The translations under genes and the position numbers were made by a program. From Lewinella sp050633125 (GTDB lineage: Bacteria > Bacteroidota > Bacteroidia > Chitinophagales > Saprospiraceae), in NCBI RefSeq assembly GCF_050633125.1, contig NZ_JBOEFX010000008.1, positions 96,825-160,824 of the forward strand: DNA of 64,000 nt, written 5' to 3'. The notes beneath the pieces were generated by a model. It searched no databases and was not told the DNA's origin. It worked only from the letters and a program-made list of their open reading frames with translations. Numbering within the stretch: the stretch's first letter is position 1; each line of letters starts with the position of its first letter. Positions 43,035 to 51,817 of the stretch are shown here, piece by piece.

Positions 43035-44900
43035 TTACCGTACCAAGACCACATCTCCACTAAATTCCCGAACAACACCATCGAGGAAAACAACCTCAAT
43101 CGCGTAGACGTAGACCCCTTGGTCAACAATTTTGCCTTTTACGCGACCGTCCCAGCCTTGGCCAGGAACACCGGGGAACAAGTCTGTCGCTTCGTACATC
43201 GGCTGGCCCCAGCGGTTGAATACCCGAAAGGAGCGGATGCTTGTTATCCGGTTGGCATTACCGTAAACGGTGAAATAATCATTCACGCCATCCAGGTTGG
43301 GACTAAAGGCATTGGGGATATATAGGTCATAATTTGGGGTGACGGATATAAAAACGGAGTCGGTCACCGCACAGCCGTTAGCGTCCTCTGTCGTCAGGTA
43401 GACGGTCTGGCTCTGCGTAGGTTGCCAGCTGATCTCTGGGCAGTTGGGGTCTGTGGTGCAAGGCAAGAGGTTGTTGGCATTATCGGTAGCCCACGAATAT
43501 TGGCTAACAGAGAAGTTGGTGTTGGCCGCAAGGCTTACCTGCTCACCCAGTTCGATGTCGAGGTTTGGCCCCAATTCGAGGGTGATTGCCGCTGGGGAAG
43601 TCAGGGTAATATTGGTGTCGAGCTGGCAACCATAGCGGTCGGTAATCAGTAGGTTGTAAATACTGTCACCGGGGACATCCGCCAGGATATTAGACATGGT
43701 GCCGCTTTGCGTCCAGAGAAAACTGTAGGGCGGGTAGCCATTGAGGACGTCCGTGACTTCAATTTGGCCGTTTTCTGTATTAAAACAATCGGGAACACTG
43801 GCCAAATAAACAGGAAGAATATTAGGTTGTGGCAATACCGTCAAATTCGTGGAAATAATACTATCGCAGCCAAAGCTGTTGATTAGAGAATCCACAAAGT
43901 TGCCACTAGAGGTGTAAAGCGAATTGCCTACGGGATAAGTAAGTCCAGCACAGATAGTATCCATGATGGAAAATTCGGTGGGTAGCACGACCACTTCCTT
44001 GACATTGGAATTGATACGGCATTTTTCGTTTTGGAGGTTGACGATACCATCGGCAATCTGAAAGCGGTAATAGTAGATGCCTGAAGCGAGAATACTGTGC
44101 AGGTAGGTATCGTCGTTTGCACCGGCAATATCCACCCAGTCGGTAATACCATTAGGGCTAATTTGCCACTGCACGGCAGGATCATCATATAAGTTGCCGA
44201 TAACGGTAGCAGATAGCGGTAGTGGCTGCCCATTGCTGCAAATATTAGCGGGTTCTTCCGGAAGAATGTAGGCTTCATCGCCGCAAGGGCGAAAACTGAT
44301 ATTGTCTAAAGCCAGGTCATTGCCGATTCCTCCAGGGGCATTGTTGCGTAAAGAGAGCCGTATGCTGGTCTGCCCGGGAGCAGTGGTAAAAGTGAAGCCA
44401 TAGGTCTGCCAGCTATTGGTTTTGGGAATTTCTCCGGTGGTAAACTGTACCACATCATCGAGCAGAAAGCTCACATTGGGATCAATATGGTCTGGTACAC
44501 CTATTTCAATGAGGTTGATAACATCTACCGAAAATTCGTAGAGGGTATTTCCACACAGCTCATTAATTTCACGGTCATAAAAGAGGCCAGGTTCAAAGCT
44601 GGCGTTGACGACCATCATGTAACCATTAGGATCCAAGCTGTTGTCTCCGATGCCTAGCCAGGTAGGATAGAGGTTGTTCCAAAGCCCAGTGTTACTAGTA
44701 ATCGTGTATTGCCCATCGCTAGGTGGAGGGGTGTTGTTATAGAAATAATCAGGTGCAATATTGGGGTTGGAAAAGAGCACATTAGATGAGCCGGACCCAA
44801 AATCTCCTTCTGTAAAAATGTTATCTCCCAGATTGCCATCACAGGTTTGGGCATGGAGCAATCCAGAACAAAGTAAAAGTAGGGGCAAGATATATTTCAT
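43035..44900 (-). CDS. Large secreted protein with T9SS type B (CHU_C) sorting domain
   Basis: 621 residues. Signal peptide (ILPLLLLCSGLLHAQ), a CBM-like beta-sandwich (about 20-207: NIFTEGDFGSGSSN, YEFSVDVINLIEIG, SIRLSLRNNAPGGIGNDLAL), Ig-like stretches (AVQWQISPNGITDWVDIAG; SFGCDSIISTNLTVLP; GYPPYSFLWTQSG) and the sorting domain from about 530 (IPNAFSPNLDGVNDYFTVYG, FRVFNRWGQPMYE, GVYVYAIEVVF). It is a surface or adhesin-type protein; no enzymatic domain is recognised. Confidence 0.8.
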   Translation of the reverse strand: MKYILPLLLLCSGLLHAQTCDGNLGDNIFTEGDFGSGSSNVLFSNPNIAPDYFYNNTPPPSDGQYTITSNTGLWNNLYPTWLGIGDNSLDPNGYMMVVNASFEPGLFYDREINELCGNTLYEFSVDVINLIEIGVPDHIDPNVSFLLDDVVQFTTGEIPKTNSWQTYGFTFTTAPGQTSIRLSLRNNAPGGIGNDLALDNISFRPCGDEAYILPEEPANICSNGQPLPLSATVIGNLYDDPAVQWQISPNGITDWVDIAGANDDTYLHSILASGIYYYRFQIADGIVNLQNEKCRINSNVKEVVVLPTEFSIMDTICAGLTYPVGNSLYTSSGNFVDSLINSFGCDSIISTNLTVLPQPNILPVYLASVPDCFNTENGQIEVTDVLNGYPPYSFLWTQSGTMSNILADVPGDSIYNLLITDRYGCQLDTNITLTSPAAITLELGPNLDIELGEQVSLAANTNFSVSQYSWATDNANNLLPCTTDPNCPEISWQPTQSQTVYLTTEDANGCAVTDSVFISVTPNYDLYIPNAFSPNLDGVNDYFTVYGNANRITSIRSFRVFNRWGQPMYEATDLFPGVPGQGWDGRVKGKIVDQGVYVYAIEVVFLDGVVREFSGDVVLVR

Positions 44901-45092
44901 GAAGTAATGGGCTGGTTTTTTTTACAAAGTTAGTCGCTATTATTTCTGAATAGCATACCGTATTGTCTTTTTTTGGTCGGAACGGAATCTGATCAGTGGT
45001 TTTAAGCGCAAAATTGACGCTGGATTAGTAGCGCTTCCGAAGAACGGCCTTTGACTAAGACAGTCGCCGGTACTTTTGGGTTCGTGTGTGTG

Positions 45093-45202
45093 TGTGTATG
45101 CATGAATGTATTTATGCGAATAGCTTTTTATCAAAATGGCTGTTTCGGATAGCCGATTATTGTGTACACCTGTGTATGCATAAACGTATTTATACGAATA
45201 GC
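45093..45202. repeat. 32-bp direct repeat pair, 78-bp period
   Basis: Units at 45093-45124 and 45171-45202 are identical at 29 of 32 positions; both start TGTGTATGCAT and end CGAATAGC. The 46 bp between them are not repeated. Confidence 0.6.
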
Positions 45203-45249
45203 ACTTTAAATCCGCACTTCACCCCAAAAAATACCTCCCGGCAATAAAC

Positions 45250-45257
45250 TATCTTTG
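45250..45257 (+). promoter_or_regulatory. -7 promoter element of the ABC exporter gene
   Basis: TATCTTTG matches TAnnTTTG about 100 nt ahead of the start. The hairpin repeat at 45287-45330 would then lie in the 5' untranslated leader. Confidence 0.4.
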
Positions 45258-45286
45258 TGCAAATGTTATTCTTAATGCGTTGATAT

Positions 45287-45330
45287 GGAACAGCATGAAA
45301 ATACATAAGTATTTTTTTGTGCAATACTAA
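45287..45330 (+). repeat. Hairpin repeat family, copy 4
   Basis: GGAACAGCATG, then AAAATAC-ATAA-GTATTTT as a perfect stem, then TTTGTGCAATACTAA. It lies 24 nt ahead of the ABC exporter ATG, in the probable leader RNA. Confidence 0.6.
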
Positions 45331-45354
45331 CAGCCCGTTTTCCAACAAGCTCTT

Positions 45355-47118
45355 ATGTCTAAAGACAAGAAAAAGTTTGATTTTTTCCTTTTCGGCCGAG
45401 TCATCGCGCTGGCTCGTCCTTACCGTCTGGTATTTGCTACTGCGGGGGCTTTGGCTGTTATTTTGGCCCCTTTGGGTATCGCTCGCCCTTATCTCATCCA
45501 GCAGATGGTGGATGACTATATTTTTGAAAATGACATTCCTGGCCTTACGAAAATTGCACTGCTGATTCTGGTTATCTTATTGGTCGAGTCGGTTTTGCGT
45601 TATGTGTTTATTTTTTCTACCAGTTGGCTGGGCCAATCGGTGATTCGGGATTTACGGGTACGGGTGTTTACCCACCTCACGAGTTTGCGTTTGAAGTATT
45701 TTGACCGCACGGCTATCGGTACCGCGACTACGCGAACCATCAATGATATCGAAACCATCAACACGGTATTCTCGCAAGGTATTATTACGATTATTGCCGA
45801 TTTGCTTTCGCTGATAGCTGTTTTGGGGATCATGTTTTACACCAGCTGGAAACTTACCTTGATTTGTCTTATTACGATGCCTTTCTTGATGTTGGCGACT
45901 TATATTTTTAAAGAAAAGGTGAAGTTTTCTTTTCAAAGAGTACGGACGCAAATCCAGCGCATGAATGCATTCTTGCAAGAGCGCATTAGTGGGATGAAAA
46001 TTGTTCAGGTCTTCAATGCTGAGCGTAATGAGATGGAGCGGTTTCGTACCATCAATAAAGAATATACCCAGGCCAATCTGGATGCGATTCTATACTATGC
46101 TATCTTTTTTCCGGTGGTAGATATCATTGCGGCAGCATCGCTCGGATTGATGGTATGGTGGGGCGCGCAGGATGTTATCCGCGCAGGTGGTGTTACGTTG
46201 GGCGCGCTGGTTGCTTTCCCTATTTATCTGAATATGCTATTCCGCCCCATTCGGATGCTGGCCGATAAGTTCAATACCTTGCAAATGGGCCTCGTAGCCG
46301 CAGAACGGGTATTCGACGTTATCGACACCAATGAGCAAATTGAAGACCAAGGCGATCTCAAGAAAGAAAAACTCGAAGGCAAGGTCGAATTCGACCAAGT
46401 ATGGTTTGCTTATAACGATGAAGATTGGATACTCAAGGACCTAAGCTTTACCATCGAACCAGGCCAAACCATGGCCATTATTGGTAGTACGGGCTCTGGA
46501 AAGACGACCATTACGAATACCCTCAGCCGCTTTTACGAAATCCAAAAAGGAGCCATCCGCATCGATGGTGAAGAGCTGCCTTTGTACGACCTTGAATCTT
46601 TGCGCCAGCGCATTGCCATCGTCCTTCAGGATGTATTTTTATTTGGAGGCACAGTTCTGGAGAATATCACCTTACGCAACGAAAATATTTCCCGCGAGCA
46701 AGTAGTAGCTGCGGCCAAAATGATTGGTGCTCATCCCTTTATCGAAAAACTCCCCGGTGGCTACGATTACCAGGTTATGGAACGTGGTGCCACCCTGGCG
46801 ATGGGCCAGCGGCAACTCATCAGCTTTGTGCGTGCCCTAGTCTTTGACCCTGATATTCTCATTCTCGATGAGGCTACTTCTAGTGTCGATCCAGAGACAG
46901 AGTCGGTTATCCAGTATGCTATCGAGACGCTCATCAAAAAACGGACGTCTATTATCATTGCTCACCGCCTCAGTACTATTCGCCATGCGGATAATATTCT
47001 CGTGTTGGAGAAAGGTGAAAAAGTAGAGTTCGGCCCCCACGATGAGTTGCTGAAAAATGAAGAGGGCCGTTACCGCGAACTGTACCAAATGCAGTTTTTG
47101 GAGGAGGTAGAGCGCTAA
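45355..47118 (+). CDS. ABC exporter, fused permease and ATPase (MsbA/LmrA type)
   Basis: 587 residues. Six-helix membrane domain (about 1-320), then an ATPase domain. Walker A GSTGSGKTT (377-385), Q-loop region IVLQDVFLFGG, Walker B DILILDEATSSVD and H-loop IIAHRLST are normal. The signature motif usually read LSGGQ is LAMGQ here (481-485), a weakening seen in one partner of heterodimeric exporters; no second half-exporter lies nearby. Likely exports lipid, peptide or drug; the substrate is not predictable. Confidence 0.9.
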   Translation: MSKDKKKFDFFLFGRVIALARPYRLVFATAGALAVILAPLGIARPYLIQQMVDDYIFENDIPGLTKIALLILVILLVESVLRYVFIFSTSWLGQSVIRDLRVRVFTHLTSLRLKYFDRTAIGTATTRTINDIETINTVFSQGIITIIADLLSLIAVLGIMFYTSWKLTLICLITMPFLMLATYIFKEKVKFSFQRVRTQIQRMNAFLQERISGMKIVQVFNAERNEMERFRTINKEYTQANLDAILYYAIFFPVVDIIAAASLGLMVWWGAQDVIRAGGVTLGALVAFPIYLNMLFRPIRMLADKFNTLQMGLVAAERVFDVIDTNEQIEDQGDLKKEKLEGKVEFDQVWFAYNDEDWILKDLSFTIEPGQTMAIIGSTGSGKTTITNTLSRFYEIQKGAIRIDGEELPLYDLESLRQRIAIVLQDVFLFGGTVLENITLRNENISREQVVAAAKMIGAHPFIEKLPGGYDYQVMERGATLAMGQRQLISFVRALVFDPDILILDEATSSVDPETESVIQYAIETLIKKRTSIIIAHRLSTIRHADNILVLEKGEKVEFGPHDELLKNEEGRYRELYQMQFLEEVER

Positions 47119-47239
47119 GTTCTCTGTACTTAGATTTGTACGTATAATTATTGGGTAAACACGATTACTCATTCGAGTATAGCTTTCGCTAAAAAGGCAC
47201 TTCCTGATGGCTTCTAGCCGCTAACTTGTGGCAAAAAGC

Positions 47240-47926
47240 ATGAGATTCCTCCTTTTGATAATTACCATTGTCGCACTATTTTGTCCCAGTGTAGCAAATA
47301 CTGCTCCTCATCCCTATGCCTATTTTGAGGTAGCGGTTCATTTGGATGATGACGCCATAATAAGGGGTTACGTCATCTGCGAAAACTTCACAGAGGAGTA
47401 CAGTGATGAAGATTTTACCAATTGGCTTATTAAGCAAAGTGATTATTCTGGGTATGACTCTTTAAGGGTTCGCCACCAGCAACACTTCTTTGAACACCCA
47501 GACGGCATTTCGGCAGCTATCCCTTATTGTGAATCCTATCAGGATATTCTATCTTCCTCGATTGTTATTGTCAAAAAAAAGAGAATGGTGCCTACTTGTT
47601 GGCAATCTGTATATGATAAGCTTTCTGCTGCAACCATCGACTTTTTGTCTACTTCTCCTGTCACCAAGGAAAGACTTGTAGTGGAAGGGCCAGCTGCTGC
47701 TATTAACTATTATATGGGTGATTTTCAACAGGACTATTGGCTGTTGTCTTACCACCAAGGGCAAGACCTAAACGTCATTCAAGAGGCTGTTAAGCAGGAA
47801 TTGTACGAAAGTATTGTAGGGTGTGAAGCAGAAGAAATCGTTATCATTTGGGATTTGATATTTTGTCGCTATAGAAAGATTTTGTTGCTAAATGATATCA
47901 TTTTTTTGAAGTTGGAAGGGTTTTAA
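47240..47926 (+). CDS. Hypothetical exported protein
   Basis: About 228 residues from ATG 47240 (an in-frame GTG lies at 47228). A signal peptide (LLLIITIVALFCPSVANTA) leads a mixed alpha/beta body with no family I recognise (YFEVAVHLDDDAIIRGYV, VEGPAAAINYYMGDF). Contains four to six cysteines. Probably periplasmic. It follows the ABC exporter by 121 nt in the same direction, without visible functional linkage. Confidence 0.55.
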   Translation: MRFLLLIITIVALFCPSVANTAPHPYAYFEVAVHLDDDAIIRGYVICENFTEEYSDEDFTNWLIKQSDYSGYDSLRVRHQQHFFEHPDGISAAIPYCESYQDILSSSIVIVKKKRMVPTCWQSVYDKLSAATIDFLSTSPVTKERLVVEGPAAAINYYMGDFQQDYWLLSYHQGQDLNVIQEAVKQELYESIVGCEAEEIVIIWDLIFCRYRKILLLNDIIFLKLEGF

Positions 47927-48015
47927 GGAGCCTGTTTTTGCTATTGGTGATACCTATAACCGTTAAATTTTTCTCTTCGTAAAATGACATTAATGTTCTA
48001 GCTGTTAGCTTACAA

Positions 48016-48058
48016 ACGGCACTAAAACAAATCACACTTTGTTTTCTGCGCAATACGG
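48016..48058 (+). repeat. Hairpin repeat family, copy 5
   Basis: GGCACT, then AAAACAAA-TCACAC-TTTGTTTT as a perfect 8-bp stem, then CTGCGCAATACGG. It ends 6 nt before the next ATG. The left end is degenerate compared with the other copies. Confidence 0.5.
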
Positions 48059-48063
48059 TTAGT

Positions 48064-48882
48064 ATGAAAAACGCACGCTCTACATTTACATTTATTACCG
48101 TCTTCTTTTTAGGTAATATTATGTTATTTGCACAAGCACCTAATTTGACTTTTGGTGCCTACTCTATCATGGGGCTCAGTGGTGATATTCGCCAAGAGGC
48201 AACAACCCCCGTTGTTGATGGAAGGTTGACTGATTTTTCAGGTAAGGACGAGCTGCAAATCTCCTATGGAGGTGGCTTTTGGCTGGAGCACTCCCTTGAT
48301 GCTCATTGGAAAATTCATGCAACAACGAGCTATCAACGGGTAAAGGTAATGGCCAATTCGATGTTTGTTACCGATGCACCTGATCTGTATTACTTTAGCG
48401 AAAGCCAATCTAGTTGGTCGAGTCATTATCTTCAATTATCGCTTAATGGAAGATATCATTTTGGAGAGGAACAGGCGAGCCAGCGCTGGTTTATCGGTGC
48501 TGGTGTGCAGGGGGTTTATGTTTACCGTCACGTTTATCAAAGAAGAAGTCGTTTTCGTTACGACCCTATGCTTGGTCCTGGCTTTGGCTTTTCTGGCGAC
48601 TGGTCGGTATTTACGGAAAAAATCAACCCTCGTTCAAAATCTGATCTGGAAAAAAGTCCCTTGGGGGTCGCTGGCCGACTGGAGTTGGGCTTGCGGATTA
48701 ATCGTTGGTCTTTAAGCTTGGTCAATACCGCTTTTTTTCAAAAACGTAGAGAAGGAGTTCCTGCCTATGAGAGGTACTTGGATTTTAGCGAACCAGACTC
48801 AAGTGGCGCTATAACGGTTTCAGGAACTCCGCTCCGCTATGTACGATCGGCTGCTTTGCATTTTGCTTATCAAATAAAATAG
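48064..48882 (+). CDS. Outer-membrane beta-barrel protein
   Basis: 272 residues with a signal peptide (VFFLGNIMLFAQ) and alternating amphipathic strands rich in aromatic residues (LQISYGGGFWLEHSLD, HYLQLSLNGRYHFGE, RLELGLRINRWSLSLVN), ending in LHFAYQIK as barrels do. Size fits an 8-10-stranded barrel of the outer-membrane-beta-barrel type. Function unknown. First of three barrel genes in a row. Confidence 0.7.
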   Translation: MKNARSTFTFITVFFLGNIMLFAQAPNLTFGAYSIMGLSGDIRQEATTPVVDGRLTDFSGKDELQISYGGGFWLEHSLDAHWKIHATTSYQRVKVMANSMFVTDAPDLYYFSESQSSWSSHYLQLSLNGRYHFGEEQASQRWFIGAGVQGVYVYRHVYQRRSRFRYDPMLGPGFGFSGDWSVFTEKINPRSKSDLEKSPLGVAGRLELGLRINRWSLSLVNTAFFQKRREGVPAYERYLDFSEPDSSGAITVSGTPLRYVRSAALHFAYQIK

Positions 48883-48984
48883 GAGCTGTAGGTAGCGACC
48901 TGAATCTTTTTCTAGGTTTCGGTTACCCAACCTTTTTTCTGTAGATTACGGTCTTACTGCGTAAGCAAAAGAAACGTATCTGCT

Positions 48985-49773
48985 ATGAAAAGACCAATCC
49001 TTCTGTTCTTTTTGGTTGTATTGACCACAGCACTTTCGGCACAGCATCGTTGGGCTTTTGGCCTTGAATTAGAGGGAGGTTACAGCGGCCGCTCTGATCT
49101 CTATGAAGAAACATTTCCGGGCAGCAGTTTTGCTGGAGGCGATGCCTATAACCGGATTGAAGAGAAACGGTATCCTGGTGCTGGTTTAGGTGTTTGGGGA
49201 TCATATTTGCTTACGCATCATTTGGAGTTTCAGTTAGGCCTGAACTACGGACAGTGGAGTACCCACGTAGAGTTTGAAAGCATTGATCATAATTTGCAAG
49301 GTGTTATAAGGAGCTTCAGTCACACCGATTATTATCAGCAACAAAGGCAAATGCGGATACCGTTATTAGCAAAATGGTATTTCGGTTCACCCAATCGTTC
49401 CACCCGGATTTTTCTCACAGGAGGGCTTCACTTTGTTCACTTGTTGCAACAGACTAATACGATTGACAACTTTGTCGACGCTGCGGGCTTGGATGAAACT
49501 TTTGAAGAGACCATTGCCGAAGAAGTAGACCTGAAATCCGACTGGTTGGGGGTAGACCCTTGGCAAACTTCCTTTGTAGCGGGCGCAGGCTTTGCCATAG
49601 ATAGGGCCAGTTTTAGCATTGAACACACTTGGGGTGAAGACCGCAGCGCCAATTATCCTTATGGTTGCTTTGGTGGTGTTTTTGCCAATTGCGTTCGAAT
49701 ATTTGAAATAGAGCGTAACCGCGTCAAGAGACTAGAACAGACCAGTATCCATTTTCGCTATCGCTTATTTTAA
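48985..49773 (+). CDS. Outer-membrane beta-barrel protein, paralogue A
   Basis: 262 residues: signal peptide (FLVVLTTALSAQ), RWAFGLELEGGYSGRSDL at the mature N-terminus and a final aromatic strand SIHFRYRLF. It shares order and wording with the next gene (RWAFGLDVEAGYSGQADL; LRLGVNYSQW against FQLGLNYGQW; SDWLGVDPWQTSFVAG against AEWLDVKRWQASFIGG). The two arose by tandem duplication. Function unknown. Confidence 0.7.
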   Translation: MKRPILLFFLVVLTTALSAQHRWAFGLELEGGYSGRSDLYEETFPGSSFAGGDAYNRIEEKRYPGAGLGVWGSYLLTHHLEFQLGLNYGQWSTHVEFESIDHNLQGVIRSFSHTDYYQQQRQMRIPLLAKWYFGSPNRSTRIFLTGGLHFVHLLQQTNTIDNFVDAAGLDETFEETIAEEVDLKSDWLGVDPWQTSFVAGAGFAIDRASFSIEHTWGEDRSANYPYGCFGGVFANCVRIFEIERNRVKRLEQTSIHFRYRLF

Positions 49774-49838
49774 AACCTACCCAACCCTTTTTTAGCTGGT
49801 TGTGGTCTTACGACATAAGCAAAAGAAATACACCAGTT

Positions 49839-50636
49839 ATGAAAAAAATAATCCTACTCTCCGCTTTTGTTATAATGGTTATTGCACTCTCTGGGCAAAG
49901 CCGTTGGGCCTTTGGCCTTGATGTTGAAGCAGGCTATAGTGGCCAAGCCGATTTACAAGAGCAAACGTATTATGACGATACTTTTGGCGATTATTATTAC
50001 AAAACCGAGGTTCGTCGGCAGCCGGGTTTTAGTGGAGGAGCCTGGGCGGAATTTCTCCTGAGTCATCGTTTTAGCCTTCGTTTAGGCGTGAATTACAGCC
50101 AGTGGCGAAATTTCTCTGAGTCGGAGAGTATTTCCTACAATACGGAGGATGTAATGATTTCCTACAACCGCGAGCGTTATTACCAAAAGCAAAGCCAGCT
50201 CCGTATTCCGCTCGAAACGCACTTCTATTTTGGTAAACCAGATAGTCGTACCCGTTTTTTCGTGAAGTCGGGCATCCAAGCTGGATATTTACTGTCTCAG
50301 AGCAATGTTGTGAATAGTTACTACGGCGCTGCCGGACAGCCAGATTCCTATGATTATTCCTACGGAGAAAAAGTCGATCTCAGTGCAGAATGGCTAGATG
50401 TGAAACGCTGGCAAGCCTCCTTTATCGGCGGCCTCGGAGTCACCATAGATCGCGCTACCCTGAGCCTCCAAAAGTCGTGGGGTTTGAATAAGAAAGACGA
50501 TTACTACTATGGGGGCTATCCCTATGGTGGTTGTTGCGGATTTGGCTTCTGCGATTGTTATTTGCCTTATTATGGCCCTTCTGGTGTTAGGCAGTCGCAA
50601 CAGACTACACTGCGGTTCGCTTACACAATATGGTAA
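49839..50636 (+). CDS. Outer-membrane beta-barrel protein, paralogue B
   Basis: 265 residues from ATG 49839 (signal peptide IILLSAFVIMVIALSGQ). Homologous to the gene before it along the whole length, but with a Gly/Tyr/Cys-rich loop (YYGGYPYGGCCGFGFC) near the C-terminus where paralogue A has a shorter one. Ends in TLRFAYTIW. The 40 nt upstream are also shared with paralogue A (GGTCTTAC ... TAAGCAAAAGAAA). Confidence 0.7.
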   Translation: MKKIILLSAFVIMVIALSGQSRWAFGLDVEAGYSGQADLQEQTYYDDTFGDYYYKTEVRRQPGFSGGAWAEFLLSHRFSLRLGVNYSQWRNFSESESISYNTEDVMISYNRERYYQKQSQLRIPLETHFYFGKPDSRTRFFVKSGIQAGYLLSQSNVVNSYYGAAGQPDSYDYSYGEKVDLSAEWLDVKRWQASFIGGLGVTIDRATLSLQKSWGLNKKDDYYYGGYPYGGCCGFGFCDCYLPYYGPSGVRQSQQTTLRFAYTIW

Positions 50637-50684
50637 CACTTGTTTGATGAAATTTGCTGTTTGATATATAGCACAATCCCAAAA

Positions 50685-50708
50685 CGTTCGGATTTGCAAA
50701 TCAGAACG
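50685..50708. promoter_or_regulatory. 24-bp palindrome, candidate operator of the dehydrogenase gene
   Basis: CGTTCGGATTTG and CAAATCAGAACG form a perfect dyad except for one central-arm mismatch (G against A), with no spacer. It ends 21 nt before the TAACTTTG promoter element, where a regulator could block RNA polymerase. No regulator gene is adjacent. Confidence 0.45.
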
Positions 50709-50728
50709 ATGCCCCTCCTTCCTGCCCC

Positions 50729-50736
50729 TAACTTTG
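50729..50736 (+). promoter_or_regulatory. -7 promoter element of the dehydrogenase gene
   Basis: TAACTTTG matches TAnnTTTG, 35 nt ahead of the ATG. Confidence 0.45.
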
Positions 50737-50770
50737 TGTCATAGAAATTAGGAAACAAGAAATTTTCAAG

Positions 50771-51760
50771 ATGAACACAAGGAAAATGAAAGCCATCGTC
50801 GCAACTAGTTATGGTGGACCAGAGGTATTGGAATTACAGGACGTAGCCATGCCAACCCCTAAAGCCAACGAAGTATTGGTACGTATTGATGCCTCGTCAG
50901 TAACCACAGCGGGTGCAATGATGCGTACTGGGATTCCTTATATTGGGCGATTGTTTATGGGCTTCAGTAAGCCTAAACATCCGGTGACGGGAACGGGCTT
51001 TGCTGGTGAAATCATTGATGCAGGCAAAGATGTTACCAAGTTTATTGTTGGAGAATTCGTCTTCGGAGAGTCGATTTTTGGATCAGGTACCAATGCCGAG
51101 TATTTGTGTATAGCCGAGGATGGTATTATCGCTACGCTTCCAGAGAACATAAGCACGGCAGCCGCAGCACCGATTTGTGATGGTGCCTTGACGTCCTTAA
51201 ATTTACTGCGAGAAGTAGCCGGTATCCAATCAGGACAGAAGGTCTTGATCATTGGTGCTTCCGGAAGTTTAGGAACTGCCGCTGTGCAATTAGCCAAGCA
51301 TCTCGGTGCTGAAGTTACCGGAGTTTGTAGTACGGCTAATCTGGAACTGGTGAAATCGCTGGGTGCTGATGAGGTTATTGATTACAAAACCACTGATTTT
51401 ACGAAATCAGGAAAAGCCTATGACATTATTTATGATACCGTAGGTAAAAGCAGTTTTGGCAAAAGCAAAAGCTCGCTCACGCCTAATGGTACTTACCTTT
51501 CGCCAGTCCTTGGCCTGCCTTTACTTTTTCAAATGCTCAGAACATCACTGTTTGGAAAGAAAAAGGCTAAATTCGACGCTACTGGAATGAAACCCGTACC
51601 AGAGTTGAGAAAAATGTTGCTTGAGTTACGCGAAATTATTGCCGTCGGGAAGTTGAAGACGGTGATTGATAGGCAATATTCTTTGGCAGAAGTGCCTGAT
51701 GCACACCGCTATATTGACAAAGGGCATAAGAAAGGGAACGTAGTGATTACGATGGGATAG
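50771..51760 (+). CDS. NAD(P)-dependent medium-chain alcohol dehydrogenase/quinone reductase
   Basis: 329 residues; zinc-independent quinone-oxidoreductase-type MDR. GroES-like N-domain (MKAIVATSYGGPEVLELQDV; GTGFAGEIIDAGKDVTKF), Rossmann cofactor motif (VLIIGASGSLGTAAVQLAK) and SLGADEVIDYKT. The zinc-ligand cysteines of classical alcohol dehydrogenases are absent. A likely second start is the ATG five codons in. Cytoplasmic reductase of quinones or enones; substrate unknown. The next gene starts about 58 nt later. Confidence 0.88.
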   Translation: MNTRKMKAIVATSYGGPEVLELQDVAMPTPKANEVLVRIDASSVTTAGAMMRTGIPYIGRLFMGFSKPKHPVTGTGFAGEIIDAGKDVTKFIVGEFVFGESIFGSGTNAEYLCIAEDGIIATLPENISTAAAAPICDGALTSLNLLREVAGIQSGQKVLIIGASGSLGTAAVQLAKHLGAEVTGVCSTANLELVKSLGADEVIDYKTTDFTKSGKAYDIIYDTVGKSSFGKSKSSLTPNGTYLSPVLGLPLLFQMLRTSLFGKKKAKFDATGMKPVPELRKMLLELREIIAVGKLKTVIDRQYSLAEVPDAHRYIDKGHKKGNVVITMG

Positions 51761-51817
51761 TCTGGGGCATCTATTTTTGTGCTTAAGGTGTTTTCTTTTT
51801 TAATAATAAAAAGAAAA

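Larger units (their letters stand above)
44901..45354. other. Intergenic region with direct repeats, promoter element and hairpin repeat
   Basis: 454 bp between divergent genes. It holds a short GT run (about 45083-45098), a 32-bp direct repeat (45093 and 45171), a TATCTTTG promoter element (45250), the hairpin repeat (45287-45330) and a fragment of the 16311-16513 palindrome end (45342-45353). No gene seen. Confidence 0.55.

Noticed and set aside
45083..45098. GT dinucleotide run as a phase-variable microsatellite
   Set aside because: Only about eight units, interrupted, and far from a promoter or coding start.
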